A DNA stretch of 64,000 nt from Lentibacillus sp. CBA3610 (GCF_013373365.1 NZ_CP035925.1:372001-436000); one strand, 5' to 3'. Positions 42,301-50,936 are shown, counted from the stretch's first letter. The notes: generated by a model from the letters alone, not told the origin. Program-made: numbers and translations.

Positions 42301-43042
42301 CGAAGAGACATCTTATACATTAGCTGATATTACCGCCCAGCCGCGTCATACGATTTCCACACCGGTCTGGAGTGGCCTTGAGAAAGGTGGGCGACGCTAT
42401 TCACCGTTCACAGTGAATACGGAGTACAGTATTCCATGGAGGACACTGACAGGCAGACAAAGCTTTTATCTTGACCACGAAATGATACGCGATTTCGGTG
42501 AAGGATTGCCGACTTATCTTCCGCCGGTTAATAAAGGTCCTTATGTCAAAGGAGAAGATGAGCCGGATCATGATGATAAGTCGATTACCGTCCGCTATTT
42601 GACCCCGCACCAAAAGTGGGGCATTCACACGATGTTTACTGAAAGCTCCCCGATGGTCCAGCTGTTCCGCGGCTGGCAAGTGGTCTGGATGCACGAGGAA
42701 GACGGGGCGTCAATTGGCGTGAAGGATAATGACTGGATTGAGGTCTATAACCGGAATGGCGCTATTTCCGCAAGGGTCGTGCTAACCTATCGGTTGCCAA
42801 GAGGGACGGCATATATGTATCATGCCCAGGACCGGACAATGGGTGTACCGGGAACCACTGTCACGAAAAAACGGGGCGGGACCCATAACAGTGTGACCCG
42901 GATTACGACGAAACCAACCCACATGATCGGTGGTTATTCACAACTGAGCTATGGGTTCAACTATTACGGTCCGACCGGAAGTCAGCGTGATACCATCGCA
43001 ATTATTAAACCATTGAAGGAGGTCAATTGGCTTGAGAGTTAA
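39359..43042 (+). CDS. narG: Respiratory nitrate reductase, alpha subunit
   Basis: About 1227 residues, the usual NarG length. The FS0 iron-sulfur ligands are seen at the start: STHGVNCTGSCSW (His 53, Cys 57, Cys 61) and a later cysteine in PRGCPRGAS. The Mo-ligating aspartate lies in SFYDWYADLPPASPQ (NarG has Asp here). Mo-bisPGD-binding blocks follow, such as GVSPDYSDYEKFADIWLP and NWRSNLLGDSGKGHEFF. No Tat signal is present, so it is a cytoplasmic-facing enzyme. ATG 39353 is an alternative start; a longer frame from 39245 overlaps another gene. It reduces nitrate to nitrite with NarHI. Confidence 0.96.
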   Translation: MKGNKNKLFKHLKFLKPGKRIDDGWAEESPRQRDWESVYRNRWAHDKVVRSTHGVNCTGSCSWKIYVKDGIITSETQHTDYPSTGDDFPEYEPRGCPRGASFSWYTYSPVRVKYPYVRSDLYRLWKEERDAGHDPVTSWKNITSDPDKRQQYVRSRGKGGFVRADWRDVCVMIASSLIHTIKKYGPDRITGFSPIPAMSMVSYSGGTRFLSLIGGNILSFYDWYADLPPASPQVWGEQTDVPESADWYNSKYFIIWGTNLPQTRTPDAHFMVESRYNGTKVVGVSPDYSDYEKFADIWLPARAGTDGALAMGMTHVILKEFYVDDPTPYFINYAKKFTDLPFLITIDQQDNAYRSGRFLHADDMTSDEELGEWKTVVWDLNTNSTAVPNGTQGHRWDGDNKWNLNLEKEDGTTINPELSFLNMADETIQVEFPYFAKEHGDIVKRGVPVKHMQDRNGNHLRVTTVYDLMMAHTGVSRGLPGNYPSDYQDPKPYTPAWQESITGVNQQHVIQVAREFADNAKRTEGKSMIAMGGGTNHWYHSDQIYRSILNLVLLTGSQGVNGGGWAHYVGQEKVRPVEGWQTLAFAKDWGSAPRQQNGTSFFYFATDQYRYEEQDVMKDTAWDGKYNDMHPADINALAARLGWLPSYPQFSQNAIDLVKKARENGAETEQDVIDTIVNQLKNGDIDWSIENPDDPRNFPRVFFNWRSNLLGDSGKGHEFFVKHLIGGDDQVMAAPESSWRPETINVKDKGAEGKTDLFVSIDFRMTSSGLFSDIVLPAATWYEKYDISTTDLHPFIHPFNAAISPPWESKSDWVTFREISKVFSELAEEHLPEEIEEIQSSPLGHDTRDEIAQPSGKILDWRKGEVEAIPGKTMPNLSVIKRDYPNVYQKMTTIGPALKKGYGMKGVKLPGDKVFEELKQRLGVSKREGLGNGNPDLYTDIQAAETILLMSGATNGRRAVEGWQSMEEKTGQNLTEIAKGHEETSYTLADITAQPRHTISTPVWSGLEKGGRRYSPFTVNTEYSIPWRTLTGRQSFYLDHEMIRDFGEGLPTYLPPVNKGPYVKGEDEPDHDDKSITVRYLTPHQKWGIHTMFTESSPMVQLFRGWQVVWMHEEDGASIGVKDNDWIEVYNRNGAISARVVLTYRLPRGTAYMYHAQDRTMGVPGTTVTKKRGGTHNSVTRITTKPTHMIGGYSQLSYGFNYYGPTGSQRDTIAIIKPLKEVNWLES

Positions 43043-44528
43043 GGCACAGGTAGCAATGGTTATGCATCTGGATAAATGTATTGGCTGTCACACCTGTTCT
43101 GTCACATGCAAAACGACGTGGACAAATCGTCCGGGAACAGAATATATGTGGTTTAACAACGTGGAAACAAGACCAGGTGTCGGTTACCCGCAGGAATGGG
43201 AAAATCAGGAGTATTATAAAGGCGGATGGGAGTTAAAAAAAGGGAAGCTTCGGTTACGGGCAGGTGGTCCGGTAACCAAGCTGATGAATATTTTTTATAA
43301 CCCCAACATGGGAACAATGGATGATTATTATGAGCCATGGACATATGATTATGAACATTTGATTGACAGTCCAAAATCGGAAAATCTTCCGGTTGCAAGG
43401 CCAAAATCATTAATTACCGGCAACTATATGGATAAACCGGAATGGGGATCCAACTGGGATGACGATCTCGCTGGCGGAAGTGAAGTCGTCAAACGTGATC
43501 CGACTGTCAAAAAGCTGCAAGATCATATTGCCACTGAATATGAAAAAACATTCATGATGTATTTGCCGAGAATTTGCGAACATTGTCTGAATCCGTCGTG
43601 TGTGGCATCTTGTCCATCCGGTGCGCTGTACAAACGGGATGAAGATGGCATTGTACTGGTTGATCAGGAAGAATGCCGCGGCTGGCGGTTCTGCATGAAT
43701 GGCTGCCCGTATAACAAAGTTTACTATAATTGGAATACACACAAGGCGGAAAAGTGTAACTTCTGCTATCCAAGAACTGAGGCGGGACTTCCAACCATTT
43801 GCTCCGAGACATGTGTCGGTAAGATCCGTTACATCGGTGTTGTTTTGTATGATGCCGACAAGGTAAAGGAAGCGGCATCGGTTGAAGACCCGCAGGATTT
43901 ATATGAAGCACAGCTTGATTGCTTTCTTGACCCATTTGATCAAGAAGTGATGAAGGCGGCAAAAGAGGCCGGGGTCAATGATGAATGGATCAAGGGGGCA
44001 CAGGAATCACCCATTTACAAAATGGCGATGAAGTGGAAAATTGCCCTTCCGCTGCACCCGGAATATCGCACATTGCCAATGGTCTGGTATGTGCCGCCGC
44101 TCAGCCCGATTATGAATCATATTACAAATGAACAGGAATTGAACACGGACGGCTATATTCCGGCAGTTGACCAGATGCGGATACCAATCGAATATCTGGC
44201 ATCCATCCTCTCAGCAGGTGACACGCGTGTTATCCGTAAAGTTTTGCTGAAAATGACAGCTATGCGTGTCCATATGCGTTCTGTTAATGTTGGCGGAATT
44301 GATGATCTGTCAAAAAGTGAATTACTTAAAGAAGCCGGAGTAGACGTTGAGACGATTGAAGAAATGGTCCGGCTATTGGGTGTGGCCAAATATGATGAGC
44401 GATTTGTTATTCCAACCGGACGCAGGGAGATGGACGATGACCTGCATTACAGACAAGGGGCGTGCAGTCTTGAAGACCTTGCGCCACCTGAAGGCATGGT
44501 AACGTATCCGTTTGAAAGGGGGAGCTGA
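43032..44528 (+). CDS. narH: Respiratory nitrate reductase, beta subunit
   Basis: 498 residues. Four cysteine groups hold the iron-sulfur clusters: CIGCHTCSVTCKTTW, CEHCLNPSCVASCPSGAL, CRGWRFCMNGCPYNK (Trp in the place of a Cys marks the 3Fe-4S site) and CNFCYPRTEAGLPTICSETC. It passes electrons from NarI haems to NarG. The TTG start lies within the last codons of narG, preceded by GAAGGAGG, which suggests coupling. Confidence 0.96.
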   Translation: MRVKAQVAMVMHLDKCIGCHTCSVTCKTTWTNRPGTEYMWFNNVETRPGVGYPQEWENQEYYKGGWELKKGKLRLRAGGPVTKLMNIFYNPNMGTMDDYYEPWTYDYEHLIDSPKSENLPVARPKSLITGNYMDKPEWGSNWDDDLAGGSEVVKRDPTVKKLQDHIATEYEKTFMMYLPRICEHCLNPSCVASCPSGALYKRDEDGIVLVDQEECRGWRFCMNGCPYNKVYYNWNTHKAEKCNFCYPRTEAGLPTICSETCVGKIRYIGVVLYDADKVKEAASVEDPQDLYEAQLDCFLDPFDQEVMKAAKEAGVNDEWIKGAQESPIYKMAMKWKIALPLHPEYRTLPMVWYVPPLSPIMNHITNEQELNTDGYIPAVDQMRIPIEYLASILSAGDTRVIRKVLLKMTAMRVHMRSVNVGGIDDLSKSELLKEAGVDVETIEEMVRLLGVAKYDERFVIPTGRREMDDDLHYRQGACSLEDLAPPEGMVTYPFERGS

Positions 44529-44529
44529 A

Positions 44530-45123
44530 ATGAAGACCTATCAATCTGAATTGTTAATGGTTGCATCGCGTCTGCTCAGTTATCCATCCGGCAATGATGA
44601 AAATGATGTCATGAATTGTGTGGAAGAGATGAACGTGTCAGAAACCCTTAAACAAGAAGTGTGGAATGCGGCAAATGCAGTTTACCGCATTCCACTGCAT
44701 GACTTACAGGAAATATATGTTTCGACGTTTGATTTAAAGGAAAAATTGGGGCTCTACCTTTCAGCACATGAATTCGGTGATAGTCCGAAACGCGGTGCAG
44801 CTTTAATTAAACTTCAAAAAGCAGTGAATCAAGCAGGCTATGAGCGTGTTGACGATGAATTGGCTGATTATATCCCGATGTTGTATGAACTGGTCGCGAT
44901 CACAAGTGACAAGGTGAATCATGAACGTCTTATCAAAAGACTGTCTGCCGTTACACAGCGAATTATGGACCATTTGCCTGAGACAAGCCCCTATTATCCA
45001 ATAATGCAGGCTTTAATGGAAAATGTCTTTGAAGCACCGTCCAAAGAGGATTTGGAAAAAATGGAACAGCAGCGGGAAAAAGCCGATCTGGAAGAATTGC
45101 CATACCCGATTATGTATACGTGA
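44530..45123 (+). CDS. narJ: Nitrate reductase assembly chaperone
   Basis: 197 residues, all helical, of the TorD/NarJ family. It has LLSYPSGNDENDVMNCVEEM, the YVSTFDLKEKLGLYLSAHEF signature and DYIPMLYELVAI. It assists Mo-cofactor loading into NarG. ATG 44530 has AGGGGGAG before it and is one base after the narH stop. The last 30 residues are charged (EKMEQQREKADLEELPYP). Confidence 0.93.
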   Translation: MKTYQSELLMVASRLLSYPSGNDENDVMNCVEEMNVSETLKQEVWNAANAVYRIPLHDLQEIYVSTFDLKEKLGLYLSAHEFGDSPKRGAALIKLQKAVNQAGYERVDDELADYIPMLYELVAITSDKVNHERLIKRLSAVTQRIMDHLPETSPYYPIMQALMENVFEAPSKEDLEKMEQQREKADLEELPYPIMYT

Positions 45124-45124
45124 C

Positions 45125-45255
45125 ACGGATATCGGCAAAAGAACGGGGTAATCAACAGAAGAGCGAGAATATCGACAGAAGAACAGGATAATCAATGAAA
45201 GCGCAAGAATATTGATAAAAAATCGGAAATATCAGCAGCAGAAGAGGAATTAGCA
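45125..45255. repeat. 20-bp purine-rich tandem repeats, locus 2 (between narJ and narI)
   Basis: Degenerate units such as ATATCGGCAAAAGAACGGGG, TAATCAACAGAAGAGCGAGA and ATATCGACAGAAGAACAGGA at about 20-base steps. They separate narJ and narI by 150 bases, where these genes normally touch. Confidence 0.75.
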
Positions 45256-45273
45256 GCAAGAGGGGGTGTAATA

Positions 45274-45969
45274 GTGGCAGAGATATTTTGGTGGGTTATT
45301 TTTCCATATGTAACGCTGGCTATCATGATCTTCGGAAGTATTTACCGCTTCGCCTATCGTCAGATGACCTGGGTTGCGCCATCAACTGAGTTTTTTGAGA
45401 AAAAAAGGTGGCTGCGGATTGGATCGCCATTGTTCCACTATGGGCTTCTGTTTGCGTTTATCGGTCATTTAATGATGTTGATCCCTATGAAATTTTATTA
45501 TTGGGTTGGTATACCAGACCATTTGTATCATTTATTCGCAATTGTTGCGGGAGGTATGGCGGGATTGATGGTTGTGGCAGGTGCTGTCATTTTGCTGATC
45601 CGCAAAATGGTCATTGACCGTGTACGGGTGCATGCAACGTTTGCGGACTTCTTTAGTGTCATCAGTCTGATTATCGTTGCTGGTATTGGTGTGTATATCA
45701 CGCTGATCTACAATACAACAGTTGAAGCTTATGAATACCGGGGAACGATTGGACCATGGTTTCGGAGTTTATTTGCTTTCCGTCCGCAATATGAACTGAT
45801 GACCGGTGTCCCGTTTATATTCCAATTACACGTGATTACGGCTTTTGCTTTATTTGCATCCATTCCGTTCACACGATTAGTTCACCTTTACAGTGCACCA
45901 ATCCATTATCTGAATCGGCCGTACCAGCAATACCGGTCACGGTCAGCTTATAAACGAAAAGGGATTTAA
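45274..45969 (+). CDS. narI: Respiratory nitrate reductase, gamma subunit (cytochrome b)
   Basis: 231 residues with five helices. Haem b histidines fit NarI: SPLFHYGLLFAFIGHLMML in helix 2 and FQLHVITAFALFASIPFTRL then VHLYSAP in helix 5. It oxidises menaquinol in the membrane and feeds NarH. GTG start after GAGGGGG. Operon position after narGHJ, though a repeat tract separates it from narJ. Confidence 0.95.
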   Translation: MAEIFWWVIFPYVTLAIMIFGSIYRFAYRQMTWVAPSTEFFEKKRWLRIGSPLFHYGLLFAFIGHLMMLIPMKFYYWVGIPDHLYHLFAIVAGGMAGLMVVAGAVILLIRKMVIDRVRVHATFADFFSVISLIIVAGIGVYITLIYNTTVEAYEYRGTIGPWFRSLFAFRPQYELMTGVPFIFQLHVITAFALFASIPFTRLVHLYSAPIHYLNRPYQQYRSRSAYKRKGI

Positions 45970-45973
45970 CATC

Positions 45974-46014
45974 TGCAGAAAAGGGTATCCAATAACGCTG
46001 GGTACCCTTTTCTG
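45974..46014 (+). terminator. Terminator of the nar operon
   Basis: AGAAAAGGGTATCC pairs with GGGTACCCTTTTCT. It also lies before the convergent DegV gene. Confidence 0.85.
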
Positions 46015-46029
46015 TATATCAAACGATGA

Positions 46030-46890
46030 TTACTTATAATCATTGCCTAAAAAGAAAATAGCAAGTGTGCCCGGACCGGCATGGGCGCCGATTGTTGACC
46101 CGACCATTTCAATCAGGATATCTCCGGGATTGAATTTTTCTTTGATGGCCTCTGCCATTTTTTGAGCGGATTCATAATCATCGCCATGACTGATGCCAAT
46201 CGTTTGGTTGGAAAAATCGGCTCCACGTTCTTCTATAATTTCGAGCATTCGGTTCTGCAGTTTTTTTGACCCGCGGATTTTTTCGAGTGGTATAAGTTTT
46301 CCATCATCCACATGCAGAATTGGCTTGATTTTAAGAAACGATCCGACAAAGGCAGCCGTTTTACTGACACGACCGCCGCGATACAGGTATTCAAGGTCAT
46401 CGACGGTGAATATATGTTCCATGTTTTTGGCGTGGTATGTGGCTGTTTCAATGATTTCATCGCTTCCTGCTCCTTCTTTGGCCAGCTGGGCAGCACGAAG
46501 GATCACAAGACCGTATCCGATTGAAGCACATTTTGTATCGATTACATGAAGTTCAGCTTCCGGGTAGGTTTCCTTGACTTCCTGTTCCATCATTTTGGCT
46601 GTCTGGTATGTACCTGACAGTTCAGAAGAGAAGGCTGGATACACTAATGGTTGATTTGCTTCGGCATAGGATGTAAAAATAGTTTTAAAGGTTTGTGGTG
46701 AAACTTGGGATGTTTTGGGGCTTTTGCCTTCCCGCATGGCATCATAAACAGATTTTGGCTTTATTTCGATGCTGTCTTTATATTCTTTATCGTCCAAATG
46801 AACCGTTAATGGTACCATTTCAATGTCATATGTTTTATAATGATTCTCGGACAAATCACATGCAGAATCTGCGAGGATTTTAATATTCAT
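46030..46890 (-). CDS. yitS: DegV family fatty-acid-binding protein
   Basis: 286 residues. DegV motifs are ILADSACDLSENHYKTYDIE, SQVSPQTFKTIFTSY, PAFSSELSGTYQTAKMM and LEYLYRGGRVSKTAAFVGSF. DegV/FakB proteins bind a fatty acid for phosphorylation by a FakA kinase. ATG 46890 has GAAGGTG before it. Its position next to yitT, yitU, yitV and yitW matches the Bacillus yit region, hence the symbol; the gene pair orientation is not the same as in every Bacillus. Confidence 0.85.
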   Translation of the reverse strand: MNIKILADSACDLSENHYKTYDIEMVPLTVHLDDKEYKDSIEIKPKSVYDAMREGKSPKTSQVSPQTFKTIFTSYAEANQPLVYPAFSSELSGTYQTAKMMEQEVKETYPEAELHVIDTKCASIGYGLVILRAAQLAKEGAGSDEIIETATYHAKNMEHIFTVDDLEYLYRGGRVSKTAAFVGSFLKIKPILHVDDGKLIPLEKIRGSKKLQNRMLEIIEERGADFSNQTIGISHGDDYESAQKMAEAIKEKFNPGDILIEMVGSTIGAHAGPGTLAIFFLGNDYK

Positions 46891-46997
46891 TTTTTCACCT
46901 TCATTCATTGGAATTATTATCTACTTTAGTTTAAAACTATATAGAAGAATAGTCAAAAAATAGTGATAATCGTGTCGGTATTAAAGGAGGGAATTCA

Positions 46998-47840
46998 GTG
47001 TTTTTAGTTGAAGCTAAGCGGATAATTATTGTGATCTTTGGTGCTATATTAAATGCTTTGTCGCTAAACTTTTTCCTGATTTCAGCAAATGTCTATGCCA
47101 GCGGATTTACTGGTGCGGCACAGCTTGTTTCCAGTATTTTTAGAGACTTTCTGGGAATTGGCTTAACAACCGGTATTATTTTATTTGTATTGAATATTCC
47201 AGTTGTGATATTAGGCTGGTATAAGGTTGGAAAAGGCTTTACCATTTACAGTGTCGTTTCGGTTATTTTTATGACATTCTTCCTGGAGATCCTGCCAGTT
47301 GTACAGCTCTCTGAAGATATTATTTTAAATGCTGTATTTGGCGGTGTTCTCGGCGGTGCAGGTGTTGGTATCACTCTAAAACATGGTGCATCTACAGGTG
47401 GAATGGATATTATAGCTATGGTGTTGTCCCGAATGAGAGACAGACCGATTGGGACGTATTTTCTTATTTTGAATGCAGTTATTATTGCAATGGCCGGTAT
47501 TCTCTATGAACCGGAAAACGCATTGTATACACTGCTGACATTGTATGTGACAACGCGTGTGATTGATGCCCTTCATACCCGTCATGAAAAAGTGACCGCC
47601 ATGATTATTACCCACAAAGCAGAAGAACTGCAAAAAGCCATTCATGAAACAATGGTTCGCGGAATCACGATCCTTCCGGCAAAAGGGGCATATACACGGG
47701 ATGATAAAAGTATGATGTATCTTGTTGTGACCCGGTATGAGCTTTATGACCTGGAGAGGATCATCGGTGAAGTGGACCCGAATGCATTCACCAATATTGT
47801 TCAGACAACCGGCATATTCGGATTCTTTAGAAAGGATTAA
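46998..47840 (+). CDS. yitT: YitT family membrane protein (DUF161/DUF2179)
   Basis: 280 residues: five or six helices (about 1-190) with the family block FLISANVYASGFTGAAQLVS and GIGITLKHGASTGGMDI-like segment GVGITLKHGASTGGMDIIAM, then a cytosolic DUF2179 domain (MIITHKAEELQKAIHETMVR, GITILPAKGAYTRDDKSMMY). Function unknown. Start is GTG with AAGGAGGG before it. Divergent from yitS. Confidence 0.9.
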   Translation: MFLVEAKRIIIVIFGAILNALSLNFFLISANVYASGFTGAAQLVSSIFRDFLGIGLTTGIILFVLNIPVVILGWYKVGKGFTIYSVVSVIFMTFFLEILPVVQLSEDIILNAVFGGVLGGAGVGITLKHGASTGGMDIIAMVLSRMRDRPIGTYFLILNAVIIAMAGILYEPENALYTLLTLYVTTRVIDALHTRHEKVTAMIITHKAEELQKAIHETMVRGITILPAKGAYTRDDKSMMYLVVTRYELYDLERIIGEVDPNAFTNIVQTTGIFGFFRKD

Positions 47841-47878
47841 ACCAGTTGCTGCGGTTAAAGGAAACTCTGCCGCCGACA

Positions 47879-47916
47879 TAAAAAAGACAGCAACTGATAA
47901 TTGCTGTCTTTTTTCA
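47879..47916 (+). terminator. Terminator of yitT
   Basis: AAAAAGACAGCAA pairs with TTGCTGTCTTTTTT. Confidence 0.9.
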
Positions 47917-47972
47917 ACTATGTATTTTTTATAAGGTAGGACAGTGTATAATTCAGGGTGATGTTTTAAACG

Positions 47973-48050
47973 CTGAAATCGGCTGTCTCGCCGATTTCAC
48001 TCAATCTGACTCCGACCTCTGGCATCTGAAAAGACGCGTCAGCGTTTTTT
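47973..48050 (+). repeat. Two-hairpin dispersed element, copy 3
   Basis: GAAATCGGC...GCCGATTTC forms a perfect first stem, then TCAATCTGACTCCGACCTCT, then a terminator-like ACGCGTCAGCGTTTTTT end. It abuts the stop codon of the Nfu-like gene. Confidence 0.8.
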
Positions 48051-48051
48051 C

Positions 48052-48315
48052 TTAGTATCCATATTTTTCAATGACTTCAATGACTTTTGGTTGCAGCTCG
48101 TCCCATTCAACATCAAATGCTTTGTTAACGGTAATGAAGTTTTGATAACCAAACACATTATCAACACCGTTTACTTGCATCAGGTCATTTAAAATATCAT
48201 GTTCACTGGTGTCACCGGGCATTACGGAGATACTGCTGTCACCTTCAAAAATCAGGCTGTCGGTTGTGAATTTCAATGCATTAGGGTTAGGTGTCGCTTC
48301 AGCTCTTACTCCCAT
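48052..48315 (-). CDS. NifU/Nfu N-terminal-domain protein
   Basis: 87 residues: EATPNPNALKFTTDSLIFEG at the start and DILNDLMQVNGVDNVFGYQN, with FITVNKAFDVEWDELQPKV, fit the Nfu_N domain. It has no cysteine, so it lacks the iron-sulfur scaffold part of full Nfu proteins and is the small stand-alone form seen in Bacillaceae. GGGAGG lies upstream of the ATG. A role in iron-sulfur delivery is only inferred. Confidence 0.82.
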   Translation of the reverse strand: MGVRAEATPNPNALKFTTDSLIFEGDSSISVMPGDTSEHDILNDLMQVNGVDNVFGYQNFITVNKAFDVEWDELQPKVIEVIEKYGY

Positions 48316-48379
48316 TTTAATATCCTCCCATCACTATTCATACTTGTCCCCATTCTAACAGAAAAACGGATAAAAGGGA

Positions 48380-48414
48380 AACACCCTTATCCGTCTGTCG
48401 GATAAGGGTGTTCA
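48380..48414 (-). terminator. Hairpin between Nfu-like and DUF3813 genes
   Basis: AACACCCTTATCCG pairs with CGGATAAGGGTGTT around TCTGT. On the minus strand a T-rich tract follows. Confidence 0.7.
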
Positions 48415-48523
48415 TGCATGTTAGAATCCCGAGCTTCATCCGAGATCAATGAATGGTGGATCGTTAACATACAATGATTGTTATTTGCTGAAAAACGTGT
48501 GATACGTCAGCTTCAGGCGGAGG

Positions 48524-48730
48524 TTACTGCAACTGGTTGTTTTGTCTTAACTGCTGCTCAAGCTGTTGAAGCTGCTGCTGCTCTTCAGGTGATGCCTGGT
48601 TTTTCGCATTCTGTATCGCGTTTTGTGCAGCTTGTTTCTCCTGCTGATTAGCATTGGCAGGATTGTTTGCTAATTGGTTGACGGCTTCTCTGGCGCGTTG
48701 CATGAAATTGTTATTCTGCTGCTGTGCCAT
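48524..48730 (-). CDS. DUF3813-like small protein
   Basis: 68 residues, Gln/Asn-rich and helical: FMQRAREAVNQLANNPANAN, AAQNAIQNAKNQASPEEQQQ. The pattern R-x-A-V-x-x-A then AKN-x-x-S-x-x-E-x-x-L-Q-Q-L fits DUF3813 of Bacillaceae, which often lies beside yitU. GGAGGGG precedes the ATG. Function unknown. Confidence 0.65.
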   Translation of the reverse strand: MAQQQNNNFMQRAREAVNQLANNPANANQQEKQAAQNAIQNAKNQASPEEQQQLQQLEQQLRQNNQLQ

Positions 48731-48732
48731 TT

Positions 48733-48882
48733 TTAAACCCCTCCTATTGTGTTCGGGTCAGTTTGTTCCTCTTTGCGTTTTGCCTCAGAAAAACGCAATC
48801 TGTACGGAAATACGTCGTCATGTTTTTTGACAGAGTCAGCACTGTGCTGGCTGAAACGTCTTGACTTGCTTTGTTTTCCCAT
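48733..48882 (-). CDS. Small basic hypothetical protein
   Basis: 49 residues beginning MGKQSKSRRFSQHSADSVKK, very basic and polar. ATG 48882 has GGGAGGA seven bases before it, a better site than the longer frame from 48951. It precedes the DUF3813 gene by two bases, so they share a transcript. No family recognised; its size and charge would suit a spore or nucleic-acid-binding protein, but that is a guess. Confidence 0.6.
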   Translation of the reverse strand: MGKQSKSRRFSQHSADSVKKHDDVFPYRLRFSEAKRKEEQTDPNTIGGV

Positions 48883-49038
48883 CGGCAATTCCTCCCTTGG
48901 AATACACCTTGTTCCAACTGCAATATTCCCGTCGTGCCGGAAACACATCAAAACAAAATAAGAAGTGAACGCTTCAAGCGCTCACTCCTAGTTTGGTCTG
49001 ATATTAGCCGGATATGAAAGGAAATTTTTAGAGGTTGT

Positions 49039-49890
49039 TCAAAGATGCTTAACGTTTGGCTGGATGACTTTGGATTTAAGTTTTAAATAATCTTCCAGGA
49101 AAGTTCCGATTCCATCATTTTCGTTCGTTTCGGTTATATGTTTGGCAACTGATTTCAGTTCGTCGATGGCATTGTCCATTGCAACCCCGACACCGGCATA
49201 ATCAATCATTTCCAAATCATTATCTTCGTCACCAAATGCAATAATTCGCTCATCCGGGATATGATAGTAATGAGCAATTTTTTGCAGGCCGACAGCTTTG
49301 TTCAGTCCTTTTTTGACAATCTCGATAATGTTCCATGGTGCTCCCCAATTACGGTGTTCGATCAGTTCAGCATGGTAATCATCGAGATGGTTCCGTAATT
49401 GGTCGATATTGTCTTTTTTCGGGTGAATCATTAATGAAGTCGGGTCTTCCTTCAGCTTATTTTTAAGGCTTCCAATGGTAAAAGGGGATTCCTGACGGGT
49501 TGCCTTGAAAATTTCAATGATCTTTTCATCATATTGATCCAGATAAACATTGTCCATCACTTCAGCCACGATGTTATTGACATTCAGGTCATAGCACGCA
49601 CCAGCGATTTGGTGGGCCGTTCTGACCGGCAATGGGTTATGCAGTACATCCCATTTATCATCGGTTGGGTGATGGATTAATGCGCCATTGAAATTTACCA
49701 TAGGCGTATCAAGTTCGAGCAAGTGATAATAATCGATGCTGGCGCGATGTGGTCTTCCGGTTGCGATTACAACGATATGCCCTTCATTGATAGCCTTTTT
49801 TAATACCTGTCTGTTACGCAGACTGATTTCCTTATCATCCGTCAGTAATGTTCCATCCAAATCCAAAGCAATCAAATGTTTTGCTTCCAT
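49039..49890 (-). CDS. yitU: HAD-superfamily Cof-type phosphatase
   Basis: 283 residues. HAD motif I is LIALDLDGTLLTDDK, motif II is VVIATGRPHRAS, motif III has the lysine of KGLNKAVGLQ and motif IV is IAFGDEDNDLEMIDYAG. These define a type IIB (Cof) sugar-phosphate or nucleotide phosphatase of the cytoplasm. The substrate is not known. GAGGTG precedes the ATG. Its neighbours support the YitU name. Confidence 0.88.
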   Translation of the reverse strand: MEAKHLIALDLDGTLLTDDKEISLRNRQVLKKAINEGHIVVIATGRPHRASIDYYHLLELDTPMVNFNGALIHHPTDDKWDVLHNPLPVRTAHQIAGACYDLNVNNIVAEVMDNVYLDQYDEKIIEIFKATRQESPFTIGSLKNKLKEDPTSLMIHPKKDNIDQLRNHLDDYHAELIEHRNWGAPWNIIEIVKKGLNKAVGLQKIAHYYHIPDERIIAFGDEDNDLEMIDYAGVGVAMDNAIDELKSVAKHITETNENDGIGTFLEDYLKLKSKVIQPNVKHL

Positions 49891-50063
49891 ATATTTTCAC
49901 CTCGTCTGCTACTTAGTTTATAAGTGATGATGTTATATGTAAAGTGAAATTTCTGGCGGGTTACAGTCCGTTACATGCGGGGTAAAGGATTCGTTTGCAA
50001 TTTGCAAAAACTTCATATTATGATATTCAGTACAACCAGATTACAGGAAAGGGATTGCTATAT

Positions 50064-50825
50064 ATGATAGGAGTATTTCACAAAACGATTGCAAGCGTTC
50101 CATGTTTAGTTATTGCCGATCATGCAAAAGAAAATGATACCTTGCCAACGATTACATATTTTCACGGGTTTACGAGTGCAAAAGAGCATAATTTGCCGCT
50201 CGCTTATTTGCTGGCTGAGGAAGGTTACCGGGTTATTCTGCCGGATAGTATGCTGCATGGCGAACGTGAACAGGAAATATCCAGCAAAAAAAGGCAAATC
50301 TCATTCTGGGATATTGTGATACAAAATGTAAGGGAATTGAAAGATATCAGGGAGGAATTGGATTCGGAAAAACTTGTGCTAAACGACCGGTTTGGAATTG
50401 CCGGAACAAGTATGGGCGGGATTACAACGGCAGCAGCCCTGACACAGTATCCATGGATTAAAACGGCAGGTATTTTGATGGGATCACCGAAAATTACGAC
50501 ATATGCCAAAACGCTAGTGGATAGTTTTAAAAAAATGGGCGATTTGCCTGTTGCGGACGATGAAATCGAGTACTTATACGTTCGACTTGAACAATATGAT
50601 TTATCAAAGCAGGGCGATAAGTTAAATGAACGCCCGGTTCTGTTCTGGCACGGTGAAGATGACCCGGTGGTACCGTTCGATCATTCCTATACATTTTATG
50701 AAGATGTGAAACAGCATTATACGGATCAGGGAAATATACGCTTCATCAAAGAAGCACATCGGGACCATAAAGTAAGCCGATATGCTATACTGGAAACAGT
50801 GAAATGGTTTAAACAGCATTTATAG
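50064..50825 (+). CDS. yitV: Alpha/beta-hydrolase esterase (YitV-like)
   Basis: About 253 residues, the length of Bacillus YitV. The oxyanion region is TYFHGFTSAKEHNLPLAYLL, the nucleophile elbow GIAGTSMGGITTAAAL, the acid residue in HGEDDPVVPFDHSY and the catalytic histidine in AHRDHKVS. It is a cytoplasmic esterase of unknown substrate. I chose ATG 50064, after GGAAAGGG, over an upstream TTG frame at 49995. Divergent from yitU, upstream of yitW. Confidence 0.85.
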   Translation: MIGVFHKTIASVPCLVIADHAKENDTLPTITYFHGFTSAKEHNLPLAYLLAEEGYRVILPDSMLHGEREQEISSKKRQISFWDIVIQNVRELKDIREELDSEKLVLNDRFGIAGTSMGGITTAAALTQYPWIKTAGILMGSPKITTYAKTLVDSFKKMGDLPVADDEIEYLYVRLEQYDLSKQGDKLNERPVLFWHGEDDPVVPFDHSYTFYEDVKQHYTDQGNIRFIKEAHRDHKVSRYAILETVKWFKQHL

Positions 50826-50936
50826 GGCGAAATAATTGTCCTAGAATTGACAAAACACTTTAGTGTGATGGAAATCATTTAAAAATGGGTCTGAATATGT
50901 TTAAATAAGATTATGAACAGTGAAGGAGGGATTGTC

